From assembly GCF_000703005.1 (NCBI RefSeq), contig NZ_JNLH01000001.1, forward strand, positions 647,501-711,500: DNA of 64,000 nt. The letters are read 5' to 3'. A program made the translations under genes and the position numbers. Of this stretch, positions 51,444 to 60,488 are shown in pieces. The DNA comes from Pseudobutyrivibrio ruminis HUN009 (GTDB lineage: Bacteria > Bacillota > Clostridia > Lachnospirales > Lachnospiraceae). The stretch's first letter is position 1; every line of letters starts with the position of its first letter. The notes below the pieces were generated by a model that was given only the letters and a program-made list of their open reading frames with translations, ran no database searches and was not told where the DNA came from.

Positions 51444-51866
51444 TTATTTATTTAAAATTCTAATTAACTCCACTTCACTGTTGAAATCATATTCTTCATC
51501 CTGTGCAACGCTGTAGATTTTGCCCTGCCATGAAGCATGATCTCTGCCTGTAACCATAAGGATGAAGCTGTCTTTTCCTATCAAAGGAAGTAAATCCGTT
51601 GTTTCAAAAAGCTTTTCTTTTGGATCGATATCTACAATCTTAAGAGTAGGATATGTCTTTTTGAAAGCTCTATATCTAAATTTCTGAGCTGGAAACTCCA
51701 CAGTATCCAAAAAGCTATTCATGATATTAAAGAAATCATCAACATCGGTATAGCTGATTGGCGCTTTATCGTAGCAGTTGTATAGCTTGCCACTAAAGCT
51801 TTCTTTATTTTCTATGGTGATACCAACACAATTGTGCATTCGTTTCATTCTGTCAGAGATATTCAT
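51444..51866 (-). CDS. Hypothetical cytoplasmic protein in pilus cluster
   Basis: A 140-residue protein that I do not recognise. It has no signal peptide or membrane segment. Notable stretches are RMHNCVGITIENKESFSGKL and DSFILMVTGRDHASWQGKIY. It starts two bases after the regulator gene stop codon and precedes the transglutaminase-like lipoprotein gene by 19 bases. Co-translation with the BTAD-type regulator suggests a shared pathway. The alternating strand pattern suggests an alpha/beta fold. Confidence 0.65.
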   Translation of the reverse strand: MNISDRMKRMHNCVGITIENKESFSGKLYNCYDKAPISYTDVDDFFNIMNSFLDTVEFPAQKFRYRAFKKTYPTLKIVDIDPKEKLFETTDLLPLIGKDSFILMVTGRDHASWQGKIYSVAQDEEYDFNSEVELIRILNK

Positions 51867-51868
51867 AA

Positions 51869-53113
51869 CTATTCCCCTTTAACCATATCCTGAAGCTCTG
51901 CTGTATCTGCATCTGTTCCTGCGCTTGCAAGATTAACTGGTGCAAGATGATATTGAATGTAGCGTTTTCTAGATTCCTTGCTGAGGTTTTCGTTGATTCT
52001 GGCCTGAACCAAAACGCAGTCCTCCTGGGTAATATCTAAAAGTAAAACTACAAACTGGTTGTTGCTATATCTGGCGTACATATCGCCACCTCTTGCTGAT
52101 GTGCGGATTGCTTCTGAAAGCTCCTCAGCAAGACTTTCAAGTCGGTCGGAATCATTAAGTCCAAAGCCCTTGCCATCTGTGATGGTGCAAAGCATAAGCC
52201 ATGCTGCCTGGCCCGAACGTCTGATGACACGCTTGATGTATCTGTATGTCTCAACGAAAGTAGGGTATGTGCAGTTAAATGCACCCTGTATTTCTTCCTT
52301 TGATGTATCGAGGTTTCTCTTTACCTCGCTAATCATATCTGTATTGTTCTTAATTTGTGCGCCTAGTCTATCCAGCTGGTCATTCATAGCTGATGCAACA
52401 GAAACACCAAGCTCCTCGAACATGAGAGTCTCAGTATCCTCGTATAGCTTTAATGCATCCTTTGTGTTACCAACCTCGATGAGGGCACGCATCTCGTATG
52501 TCTGCCATCCATCGTAAGGATAGATACCATTAGCCTTGTGGCTAAGCTCATACATCTTTTTGTATTCTTTTTGTAATTCGTATATTTCTAATAGCTGCTT
52601 TAAGCAACGGTCAAAAAGCTTTTTGAGCCTTACCTGTGTGGTAACAACCCACTCATAGCCGCTAAGTGTAGCAAGAAAATCACCATCATATAAAGCACAA
52701 GCCTCCTCAAGAAGCTTTTGCTGTTCTTTGGCATCCTCTGCACCAAGGGCATTCTTTGCAAGCTCTTCGAATTTGACTGCGTCGCACTCGATAGTTACAA
52801 ATGGATTGATAGAATATGTTCCACGCTTGATGTAAACATAGTCTTCATTTGGAATATCAAGGGCAGCCAGGGATTTTCTTAATCTAAATACAATAGCTCT
52901 AAGGCTATTAGATTCATCAGCAATCTCTTCATTATGGAAAAGATTGTAAATAACCTGATCTCTAGCAATACCGTTTGTGTAATAAATCAGCATCTGGAAA
53001 AGCTGATTTACCTTAGTTGTGTTATTTCGTTCTAGTACAATAGGTACATCATTACATGTGATGTCTAACTTACCTAAAAAATCTGCTTTAATAAGAATTT
53101 GTGAATCGTACAT
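51869..53113 (-). CDS. BTAD-type transcriptional regulator with GGDEF-like C-terminus
   Basis: A 414-residue regulator. Residues 1-100 form an OmpR/SARP-like winged helix (SNSLRAIVFRLRKSLAALDI). Residues ~110-250 are the bacterial transcriptional activator domain, a TPR-like repeat with ALKLYEDTETLMFEELGVSV. The C-terminal ~130 residues resemble a GGDEF fold: GDMYARYSNNQFVVLLLDIT has SNNQF in place of GGDEF, so cyclase activity is unlikely. It heads the pilus cluster and probably activates it. A degenerate GGDEF could still bind a nucleotide; that is speculative. Confidence 0.82.
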   Translation of the reverse strand: MYDSQILIKADFLGKLDITCNDVPIVLERNNTTKVNQLFQMLIYYTNGIARDQVIYNLFHNEEIADESNSLRAIVFRLRKSLAALDIPNEDYVYIKRGTYSINPFVTIECDAVKFEELAKNALGAEDAKEQQKLLEEACALYDGDFLATLSGYEWVVTTQVRLKKLFDRCLKQLLEIYELQKEYKKMYELSHKANGIYPYDGWQTYEMRALIEVGNTKDALKLYEDTETLMFEELGVSVASAMNDQLDRLGAQIKNNTDMISEVKRNLDTSKEEIQGAFNCTYPTFVETYRYIKRVIRRSGQAAWLMLCTITDGKGFGLNDSDRLESLAEELSEAIRTSARGGDMYARYSNNQFVVLLLDITQEDCVLVQARINENLSKESRKRYIQYHLAPVNLASAGTDADTAELQDMVKGE

Positions 53114-53189
53114 AGTTCTCCCTTTTCGCTAATCCATTTCATTACAAATAAAAGTATAAAATAACAAAATGTTATTGTAAATAACCAAA

Positions 53190-53213
53190 TAGCCTGCAGC
53201 TTTCTGCAGGCTA
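53190..53213 (-). terminator. pth terminator
   Basis: TAGCCTGCAG pairs with CTGCAGGCTA around AAAG, then TTTGGTTATTT on the minus strand. Confidence 0.75.
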
Positions 53214-53219
53214 TAACAG

Positions 53220-53795
53220 CTATTCAACTTTTTCTTTGACATTGAATTGGTTCATGGCTCCATCCAAATTATCTTCTAAAAACAACTCTAACGCTCCAAT
53301 CACCTTGTCCATAGAGGCGTCAACACGCTCTCTGTCCTCAGCGTCATAGTGACCGAGCACGTGGCTAACCATGTCACCATTTTCACACTCTCCAACTCCC
53401 ACTCGAATTCGAGGGAACACATTCGAACCGGTATGTGCAATTATATTTTTCAGCCCGTTGTGGCCACCAGCACTTCCCTTTTTTCTAACTCTGATGTTGC
53501 CTGTAGAAAGTGATACATCATCAGAGATAACTAGAAGCTCTGTCTCTGGGTCCACTTCGTAATAGTCGCACATCTCGCGAACGCATTCTCCGCTAAGGTT
53601 CATATATGTCTGAGGCTTTACCAACATAACCTTGTGGCCATTTATAACGCCCTTTCCTACAATGCCTTTGTGCTCCTTGTGAGAGACTTCTATCCCAAAC
53701 TTTTTTGAGATGGCGTCGATGGCTTCAAATCCAACATTATGCCTTGTTCCTTCATATTTCCTTTCAGGATTGCCTAGACCAACAATTAAAAACAT
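53220..53795 (-). CDS. pth: Peptidyl-tRNA hydrolase
   Basis: Recycles peptidyl-tRNA released from ribosomes. It has 191 residues. Signatures are FLIVGLGNPERKYEGTRHNV with the catalytic His, VKPQTYMNLSGECV, LVISDDVSLSTGNIRVRKKG and GSAGGHNGLKNI. It starts at 53795, five bases after spoVG, and closes the glgC-glgD-spoVG-pth group. A terminator follows directly. Confidence 0.96.
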   Translation of the reverse strand: MFLIVGLGNPERKYEGTRHNVGFEAIDAISKKFGIEVSHKEHKGIVGKGVINGHKVMLVKPQTYMNLSGECVREMCDYYEVDPETELLVISDDVSLSTGNIRVRKKGSAGGHNGLKNIIAHTGSNVFPRIRVGVGECENGDMVSHVLGHYDAEDRERVDASMDKVIGALELFLEDNLDGAMNQFNVKEKVE

Positions 53796-53800
53796 AAATC

Positions 53801-54061
53801 TTACTCTGGGAACTCTTCCTTATATTTGTTAAGGATCATTGTCTGCATCTGCTCTCTTGTTGTTGAGCGAATAGGATGTGCAATATCCTTATAACCGCCT
53901 TCTGAACCACGTCTAGATGGCATAGCGATGAATAGTCCCTTATCTCCTTCAATAATCTTGATGTCGTGAATAACAAACTCTTCGTCAATTGTCACTGAAA
54001 CAACTGCCTTCATCTTACCTTCTTTTTCGATCTTACGGATTCTAATGTCTGTGATTTGCAT
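53801..54061 (-). CDS. spoVG: SpoVG-family regulatory protein
   Basis: A small nucleic-acid-binding regulator of 86 residues. The family pattern is complete: MQITDIRIRKIEKEGKMKAV, VTIDEEFVIHDIKIIEGD and GLFIAMPSRRGSEGGYKDIA, followed by HPI and a C-terminal helix. SpoVG influences septation, sporulation and surface traits in Firmicutes. It lies two bases after glgD and five before pth, so it is transcribed with glycogen genes here. The presence of spoVG does not by itself show that the organism sporulates. Confidence 0.96.
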   Translation of the reverse strand: MQITDIRIRKIEKEGKMKAVVSVTIDEEFVIHDIKIIEGDKGLFIAMPSRRGSEGGYKDIAHPIRSTTREQMQTMILNKYKEEFPE

Positions 54062-54063
54062 TG

Positions 54064-55197
54064 TTATACCTCCCCAACTGGCATATCGTATCTGTTTTTG
54101 TTTCCGGTAACTATGCGGACTCCATTTTCCCCAATATATGTGGATCCGCTGAGCAATGTCTCATGGCTTTCAACAATGCAATTCTCTACGTGCACGTTGT
54201 CCCCTATGTATGCTCCATTTAAAATGACACAATTCTTAACAACTGAATTGTTGCCAACAAAGGCCTTTTTAAATAGTACAGAATTCTCAACCGTACTATT
54301 GATGATACATCCTCCTGCAACCAATGAATTTGTGACCTTTGAACCTGTGTTGTATTTTGCAGGTGGCAGGTCATGTGTCTTTGAGAAAACTCCTGGTTCA
54401 GTGTGGAAGAAGCTATCTCTGACATCCTTTCTAAGGAAATCCATGTTTGCTTTGAAATAGCTATCTACGTCTGCAAGATTTGCCCAATAACCTTCCATTC
54501 TGTAGCCGTAGATTCTCTTCATGTTTTTGTATCTAATGAGAATATCTGTTACAAAGTTGTATCTGCCCTCTCTATTGCACTCCTCAAGCAAATCGATGAG
54601 AGCTCTTCTTCTGATGACATAGACACCAGCTGAAACAATATCTGAAGTAGCAACCATTGGCTTCTCTTCGAACTCTGTAATTCTGCCGTCTCTATCCATC
54701 TCTACAACACCGTAGCGGTTGATGTCGTCACCCTCTGGCAACTTTGCACACACTACTGTCATGTCTGCCTGTTTCTTGATGTGGTAATCAAGTACCTTAT
54801 TGAAATCAAGTTTGTAAACACAATCACCACTTGCAATAATAACATATGGCTCATGTCTTTTCTTTAAGAAATCAATATTTTGCCAAATGGCATCGGCTGT
54901 ACCTCTGTACCACCAGCTATTGTTTGTTGTAACTGTTGGTGTAAATAGGAAGAGACCTCCCTGCTTTCTACCAAAGTTCCACCACTTTGCTGAATTAAGA
55001 TGCTCGTTCAATGAACGTGCGTTGTACTGCGACAGCACAGCAACTGTCTGGATGTGTGAGTTTGTCATATTTGAAAGGACAAAATCAATACATCTATAGC
55101 TTCCGCCTACTGGCATCGCTGCAATGGCGCGCTTCTCAGTAAGCTCATGCATTCTACTGCTGTTTCCACCTGCTAGAATAATACCTAATGCTTTCAT
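54064..55197 (-). CDS. glgD: Glycogen biosynthesis protein GlgD
   Basis: A 377-residue homologue of ADP-glucose pyrophosphorylase. The nucleotidyltransferase N-terminus is MKALGIILAGGNSSRMHELT with SYRCIDFVLSNMTNSHIQTV. The C-terminal half is a left-handed beta-helix (VENSVLFKKAFVGNNSVVKN). In Firmicutes GlgD forms a complex with GlgC and modulates it, being weakly active or inactive alone. The start overlaps the glgC stop by four bases (ATGA). Confidence 0.94.
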   Translation of the reverse strand: MKALGIILAGGNSSRMHELTEKRAIAAMPVGGSYRCIDFVLSNMTNSHIQTVAVLSQYNARSLNEHLNSAKWWNFGRKQGGLFLFTPTVTTNNSWWYRGTADAIWQNIDFLKKRHEPYVIIASGDCVYKLDFNKVLDYHIKKQADMTVVCAKLPEGDDINRYGVVEMDRDGRITEFEEKPMVATSDIVSAGVYVIRRRALIDLLEECNREGRYNFVTDILIRYKNMKRIYGYRMEGYWANLADVDSYFKANMDFLRKDVRDSFFHTEPGVFSKTHDLPPAKYNTGSKVTNSLVAGGCIINSTVENSVLFKKAFVGNNSVVKNCVILNGAYIGDNVHVENCIVESHETLLSGSTYIGENGVRIVTGNKNRYDMPVGEV

Positions 55198-56468
55198 ACT
55201 CGATCACCTGCCTTGATAATATAGCCGCCACTAGCCAACTGTCCGTCAGGATAATCTGCTTCGCTAGTCTCGCCCTTGATAGCTGTATTTTTACCTATAG
55301 TAACGTTTGCTGGAACAACTGAGTTCTCCCCGATAACTGCCAATCCAAATGAATAGATGCTAGCGTTAAGCTTGCTCTCAGCCTCGGCTCCCTGTCCGAT
55401 TTTTGTTCCTTCGCCTATGACTGTATTCTCGGCGATAATCGATTTATCTACTACACAGTTCTTTCCGATGATTGCGCCTTCCATAATAATTGAATCGCGA
55501 ACCACCGCACCTTCATCAATTACTACACCTGCGCCTAGAACTGAGTTGTACACTTCTCCGTAAATTTGAGCTCCTGCACCGATGATTGCTTTTTCAACAA
55601 CTGCTGTTGATGCAACAAACTGTGGCTCAATGATATTTTGATTAGTGTAAATCTTCCAGAACTCTTCATATAAGTTAAACTCTGGAATCAAATCAATAAG
55701 CTCCATATTGGCTTCCCAATATGATCCAAGTGTTCCTACATCCTTCCAATAACTATTGAACTCGTAGGCATACATTGGTGCTCCCTTTTCGTGGAGGTAT
55801 GGTAAAACGTGTTTACCGAAATCGCAATTGCTCTGATCCTTTAGAGCAAGGAGTGATTCCTTTAATGCCTTCCAACTGAATATATAGATACCCATTGAAG
55901 CAAGGTTGCTTCTTGGATGCTCTGGCTTTTCTTCGAATTCGCTGATACGTTTTTCATCATCAGCAATAACCACTCCGAATCGAGATGCCTCTTCGATTGG
56001 TACTGGTATTACTGCGATTGTAACGTCAGCACCCTTTGCCTTATGAAAATCTAACATGGCTTCATAATCCATCTTGTAGATATGATCTCCGGAGAGAATC
56101 AGAACATACTCTGGATTATAATTCTCCATGTACTTAAGGTTTTGGAAAATGGCGTTGGCTGTGCCTGAATACCACTCACTTGTGTCGCTCTTCTCATAAG
56201 GAGGAAGAACGGTCACACCACCATTATTCCTGTCCAAATCCCAAGGAATACCAATTCCTATGTGTGAATTAAGTACTAATGGCTGGTACTGAGTAAGTAC
56301 GCCAACGGTATCAATTCCTGAATTGATACAATTTGACAGAGGGAAATCGATTATTCGATATTTACCTCCGAAAGAAACTGCTGGCTTCGCTACATCTGAA
56401 GTTAGAACCCCCAGTCTGCTTCCCTGCCCGCCAGCGAGAAGCATGGCAATCATTTCTTTTCTAATCAT
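55194..56468 (-). CDS. glgC: Glucose-1-phosphate adenylyltransferase GlgC
   Basis: Makes ADP-glucose for glycogen synthesis. It has about 424 residues. The start MIRKEMIAMLLAGGQGSRLG at 56468 matches the family; an upstream in-frame ATG at 56489 is less likely. Key parts are GGKYRIIDFPLSNCINSGID, GTANAIFQNLKYME, ILSGDHIYKMDY and SNLASMGIYIFSW. The C-terminal beta-helix follows. It is the first gene of the glgC-glgD-spoVG-pth group. Glycogen synthase and branching enzyme genes are not in the window. Confidence 0.95.
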   Translation of the reverse strand: MIRKEMIAMLLAGGQGSRLGVLTSDVAKPAVSFGGKYRIIDFPLSNCINSGIDTVGVLTQYQPLVLNSHIGIGIPWDLDRNNGGVTVLPPYEKSDTSEWYSGTANAIFQNLKYMENYNPEYVLILSGDHIYKMDYEAMLDFHKAKGADVTIAVIPVPIEEASRFGVVIADDEKRISEFEEKPEHPRSNLASMGIYIFSWKALKESLLALKDQSNCDFGKHVLPYLHEKGAPMYAYEFNSYWKDVGTLGSYWEANMELIDLIPEFNLYEEFWKIYTNQNIIEPQFVASTAVVEKAIIGAGAQIYGEVYNSVLGAGVVIDEGAVVRDSIIMEGAIIGKNCVVDKSIIAENTVIGEGTKIGQGAEAESKLNASIYSFGLAVIGENSVVPANVTIGKNTAIKGETSEADYPDGQLASGGYIIKAGDRV

Positions 56469-56737
56469 CCTATCATCTGCCTTTCTCATGGTGTCAGTTA
56501 AGGATGTGCATAACGCACTCCCCGTTGTGAATTGTAATTAAATTCACAATCTTGTACATTTAGTATAACAAAGTGGATATTTTGGTGCAATAATATTCAT
56601 AATTTTTTACTATATCATCGTTAATAGTTAGACAATTCCCTGTCAATTTTACCAATTCATATAATGTAGCTTGAAACTCAAGGTTTTTAGGTTTAAATTA
56701 TTGAAGGTATAATAATATATAAAGAAGGAAATTTTTC

Positions 56738-58117
56738 ATGTACAAAATTGATTTTAATAACAAGATACATGTCCATTTTATTGGAATCGGCGGAATAAGC
56801 ATGAGTGGCCTTGCTGAGATATTGCTTGGTGCAGGCTTTACTATTTCTGGTTCTGATAGAGAAGAAAGCGATCTCACTGCTCATTTAGCAGCACTTGGAG
56901 CAAAGATTAGTTATCCACAGGCAGCTGAAAATATCACTTCAGATATCGACCTTATTGTTTACACTGCTGCAATCCATGAGGATAACCCTGAGTTTGCTGC
57001 TGCAAAAGCTTCTGGCAAGCCAATGCTTACAAGAGCTGAGCTCCTTGGCGAGATTATGGAGAACTACGCTCGTTCAATTGCTGTTGCAGGAACCCACGGT
57101 AAGACAACTACCACATCTATGGTTAGCCAGATTCTCCTGGAGACAGCTGACGACCCTACTATTTCTGTAGGCGGTATCTTGGATGCCATCGGAAGCAATG
57201 TTCATGTTGGTGACAGCGATGTGTTTATCACAGAAGCTTGTGAGTACACAAACAGCTACCATTCATTCTTCCCTAAATACAACATCATTCTTAATGTAGA
57301 AGCAGATCACCTTGACTTCTTCAAGAATCTTGAAAACTATCGTGCTTCATTTAAGAAGTTTGCCGGCAACACTTCCGACGACGGTATTCTTATTATCAAT
57401 AATGAGATTGATGACGTTAAGTTTTTTACTGAGGGATTAAAATGTCAGGTTATCACTTATTCTCTTAAGGGAGGCGCTGATATTTATCCAACAGACATTA
57501 CATATAATGAAAAGGGCTTTGCTAGCTTTACTCCTGTATTCAACGGAAAAGCTATGGACCGCGTTTCATTAAACGTACCTGGCGACCACAACATCAGCAA
57601 TTCACTTGCCGCTATTGCACTTGCTACTGAGATGGGGATTTCATTTGACCATATCAAGGCAGGACTTGCAAAGTTCGGCGGTGCTCACAGACGTTTCGAG
57701 CTCAAGGGACATTTCAATGGCGCAACTGTAATTGATGACTACGCTCATCATCCAACAGAAATCGCTGCCAGCCTTGCAGCCGCTGCAAACTACCCACACA
57801 ACAGAGTGGTTGTTTGCTTCCAGCCACATACATACACTCGTACTCTTAGCTTCCTTGACGATTTTGCTAAGGCTCTTTCAGCAGCAGATGTTGTTGTTCT
57901 TGCAGACATCTACGCAGCTAGAGAACCAGACATCTACGGTGTCAGCTCAAAGGACATTGCAGATAGGATTGAAAAGCTAGGAACCGAAGTTCATTATTTG
58001 GGTTCTTTTGACCAATGTGAAAAATTTTTAGAAAAAAATATTGTAAACAATGACTTGTTGATAACTATGGGCGCAGGAAATGTGTATTTAGTAGGCGAGC
58101 ACCTACTCCAGAAGTAG
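56738..58117 (+). CDS. murC: UDP-N-acetylmuramate-L-alanine ligase
   Basis: Adds L-Ala to UDP-MurNAc in peptidoglycan synthesis. It has 459 residues. The Rossmann start has HVHFIGIGGISMSGLAEILL, the ATP loop is AVAGTHGKTTTTSMVSQILL, and the metal/substrate region has TEACEYTNSYHSFFPKYNII and EADHLDFF. The C-terminal domain has VIDDYAHHPTEIAASLAAA. The start at 56738 follows AAGGA. It is divergent from glgC. Its stop codon directly abuts the first of four DnaA boxes. Confidence 0.96.
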   Translation: MYKIDFNNKIHVHFIGIGGISMSGLAEILLGAGFTISGSDREESDLTAHLAALGAKISYPQAAENITSDIDLIVYTAAIHEDNPEFAAAKASGKPMLTRAELLGEIMENYARSIAVAGTHGKTTTTSMVSQILLETADDPTISVGGILDAIGSNVHVGDSDVFITEACEYTNSYHSFFPKYNIILNVEADHLDFFKNLENYRASFKKFAGNTSDDGILIINNEIDDVKFFTEGLKCQVITYSLKGGADIYPTDITYNEKGFASFTPVFNGKAMDRVSLNVPGDHNISNSLAAIALATEMGISFDHIKAGLAKFGGAHRRFELKGHFNGATVIDDYAHHPTEIAASLAAAANYPHNRVVVCFQPHTYTRTLSFLDDFAKALSAADVVVLADIYAAREPDIYGVSSKDIADRIEKLGTEVHYLGSFDQCEKFLEKNIVNNDLLITMGAGNVYLVGEHLLQK

Positions 58118-58223
58118 TTATCCACATTATCCACATTTTTGACCGGGTTTATCCCCCTCGAAAATGTGGATTTTTTTATGCCCTATTTTCAATGGGTCAA
58201 ACTAGTTATCCACATTATCCACA
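58118..58223. promoter_or_regulatory. Four DnaA boxes in two tandem pairs
   Basis: TTATCCACA, the perfect consensus DnaA box, occurs at 58118-58126, 58127-58135, 58206-58214 and 58215-58223. Each pair is directly abutting, head to tail. The cluster lies between murC and a dnaD-like/dnaC-like gene pair, upstream of a likely -10 box TATAAT at 58293. Confidence 0.8.
58129..58178 (+). terminator. murC terminator
   Basis: ATCCACATTTT (overlapping the second DnaA box) pairs with AAAATGTGGAT over 11 bases, followed by seven T. The box and the terminator stem share sequence. Confidence 0.8.
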
Positions 58224-58328
58224 GAAGCCACAAACCCTTTATTTACAAGGGTTTGCGGGGTTTCGCCTCTTTTCTTTTCAGAATTACTTTGATATAATTC
58301 GGTTCATTAAGAGGGAGAGGATTTGAAT

Positions 58329-59456
58329 ATGGCTGACATCATGCTACATACCAGTAATAACACTGGTTTTACTTGCATTTCTAATACTTTTATTGACGAT
58401 TACATGAAAGATGCCAATGGAGAGTACGTAAAGATTTACCTTTATCTGCTTCGTTGTCTTAATAGAGAGGATTATGATTTTTCCATCTCGCAGTTGGCGG
58501 ACTGCTTAGACCACACAGAAAAAGATGTAATGCGTGCATTTACTTATTGGGAGAAAGTAGGCTTGCTTCGTCTTGAGTACTCTGCAGATAATGAACTTTC
58601 AGGAATCTGTCTAGTGGATGTGAATGATATGCACTCATTCACATCAGTAAACTACACTGCAGCTACCACTGCGGCTCCAGCTTCTGTCGCTGCTGCCACA
58701 GGTGCACCTGCAGTTTCAGATAAGGTTATTAACAACACTGTACCATTCAGACCAAGCTACAGCTCAGATCAGCTTGATGCTTTCAAGGAGAACGATGAGG
58801 TTAGCGATCTTATTTTCGCTACACAGACTTACTTCAAGAGACCACTTTCTGTAACAGATATGAACACATTATTATTCTGGTACGACAGTCTCCACATGTC
58901 TGTTGATTTGATTCAGTATCTCATTGAGACTAGCATCGACGAAGGTCATAGCAGCATCCACTACATGGACACTGTTGCTCGTAACTGGGCCGACGATGGA
59001 ATCACTACAGTGGCTGAAGCAATTAAATCCAGCAGTGCACACACAAACGCAGCTTACACAATCAAGCGTGCACTTGGCATCGGAAATCGCGATTTAGTTG
59101 ATTCAGAGTTAAACTACATCGACAAATGGGTTAACGTTTACAGCTTCTCACTTGATATCATCACAGAAGCATGTGAGCGCACCATCACACAGACTAATAA
59201 ACCAAGCTTTAAATATGCAGACACAATCATTACTAGCTGGCACAATTCAGGAGTAAAGACTCTTGATGACATCGCTAAGCTTGATTCGGAATTTACAAAG
59301 GCTACTGTTGCTAAGCTTTCTTCTGCTAACCGTGCAAAAACAGCTCAGGCAAACAACGCCACAGCGGCCCGCGCAAAGACCAACAACAAGTTCCACAATT
59401 TCTCACAGAGAGATTATGATTTTGAAGCACTGGAAAAGAAGCTTCTTGGGCACTAA
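58329..59456 (+). CDS. DnaD-domain replication initiation protein
   Basis: A 375-residue DnaD/DnaB-type primosome protein. The N-terminal winged helix has IYLYLLRCLNREDYDFSISQ and DHTEKDVMRAFTYWEKVGLL. After an Ala/Thr/Pro-rich linker come two DnaB_2-type domains: ~165-240 (YFKRPLSVTDMNTLLFWYDS, ARNWADDGI) and ~250-325 (SFKYADTIITSWHNSGVKTL). The start at 58329 is chosen because AGAGG precedes it at proper distance. The dnaC-like gene follows after 14 bases, the usual partner that loads the replicative helicase. Confidence 0.9.
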   Translation: MADIMLHTSNNTGFTCISNTFIDDYMKDANGEYVKIYLYLLRCLNREDYDFSISQLADCLDHTEKDVMRAFTYWEKVGLLRLEYSADNELSGICLVDVNDMHSFTSVNYTAATTAAPASVAAATGAPAVSDKVINNTVPFRPSYSSDQLDAFKENDEVSDLIFATQTYFKRPLSVTDMNTLLFWYDSLHMSVDLIQYLIETSIDEGHSSIHYMDTVARNWADDGITTVAEAIKSSSAHTNAAYTIKRALGIGNRDLVDSELNYIDKWVNVYSFSLDIITEACERTITQTNKPSFKYADTIITSWHNSGVKTLDDIAKLDSEFTKATVAKLSSANRAKTAQANNATAARAKTNNKFHNFSQRDYDFEALEKKLLGH

Positions 59457-59470
59457 AGGGAGGTTAATTT

Positions 59471-60460
59471 ATGGCATTATCTAATGAGCAGTATGACGCA
59501 CTTATGCGTGAATACAATCACAAGCAGTCTCGTAACAACCAGATTGTTTCTTACCGCACGAAAGAGTTATACTCTGCTGTTCCAGCCCTTTCAGAGCTAG
59601 ATGACGAAGTATCAAAGGTTTCAGTATCTTCTATCACTGCTATCTTTGAAGGTAAAAGTATTTCTGAAGCTTCCGCAGATTCAAAGCGCAAACTTTCTCA
59701 GCTTAAGGAGCGTCGTATGCAGCTTATTAAATCTGCAGGTTTCCCTGTAGATTATCTTGAGCCACCATACGATTGTCCTGATTGCAAAGACACTGGCTAT
59801 ATCAATGGAAAACGCTGCCATTGCTTCAAGCAGGCAGCCATCAACATTGTCTACAAACAGTCTAATATCAGCAACATTCTTGCAAAAGAAAACTTCAATG
59901 CATTTGATTTAAATGTATACGATGAGGATTATTATGAGGATAATTCTGATATAGATGCTCGTTCAAATGCTAAAATAGCGCTAGAAAGAGCGAAAAACTT
60001 TGTGCAGAATTTTAGAGAAAAAGGTGGTAATCTCTTGTTGCTTGGACAGACAGGGTGTGGAAAAACCTTTCTTTCCAACTGTATCGCAAAAGCTCTTTTA
60101 GACGAAGGCATATCTGTTATTTACTTCACAGCATCAGAGCTTTTCAGAGTTTTCGAAGAACAGACTTTCAAGAAGAACGCAAACGTAGCGGATCTTCATG
60201 ATCAAATATTCGATTGTGACTTATTAATCATCGATGATTTAGGCACAGAGTTTCAGAATTCTTTCACTACAGCACGCCTATTTCAATGCTTAAATGAAAG
60301 ATTACTTCGTAGTAAATCAACTATAATTTCAACTAATTTTTCTCTTGAAGATTTAAGAGACACCTACAGCGAACGTATTACTTCGCGAGTATTCTCTAAC
60401 TATGAGACAATCAAGCTCATTGGAAATGATATTCGCATCAAAAAAGTAATATCAAAATAA
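59471..60460 (+). CDS. dnaC: DnaC/DnaI-like helicase loader
   Basis: An AAA+ ATPase of 329 residues that loads the replicative helicase. The N-terminal half contains a zinc-binding motif, YDCPDCKDTGYINGKRCHCF. The AAA+ domain has Walker A LLLLGQTGCGKTFLSNCIA, Walker B DLLIIDDLGTEF, and the region with TIISTNFSLEDL and YSERITSRVF. The start at 59471 follows GGGAGG. It is cotranscribed with the DnaD-type gene, behind DnaA boxes. Confidence 0.93.
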   Translation: MALSNEQYDALMREYNHKQSRNNQIVSYRTKELYSAVPALSELDDEVSKVSVSSITAIFEGKSISEASADSKRKLSQLKERRMQLIKSAGFPVDYLEPPYDCPDCKDTGYINGKRCHCFKQAAINIVYKQSNISNILAKENFNAFDLNVYDEDYYEDNSDIDARSNAKIALERAKNFVQNFREKGGNLLLLGQTGCGKTFLSNCIAKALLDEGISVIYFTASELFRVFEEQTFKKNANVADLHDQIFDCDLLIIDDLGTEFQNSFTTARLFQCLNERLLRSKSTIISTNFSLEDLRDTYSERITSRVFSNYETIKLIGNDIRIKKVISK

Positions 60461-60488
60461 TTAATTTAATATTAGCAAGGAGCAAAAC

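Noticed and set aside
58118..58223. Chromosomal replication origin.
   Set aside because: No dnaA, dnaN or gyrase genes are nearby and no clear AT-rich unwinding region accompanies the boxes; a regulatory or titration cluster is more likely.
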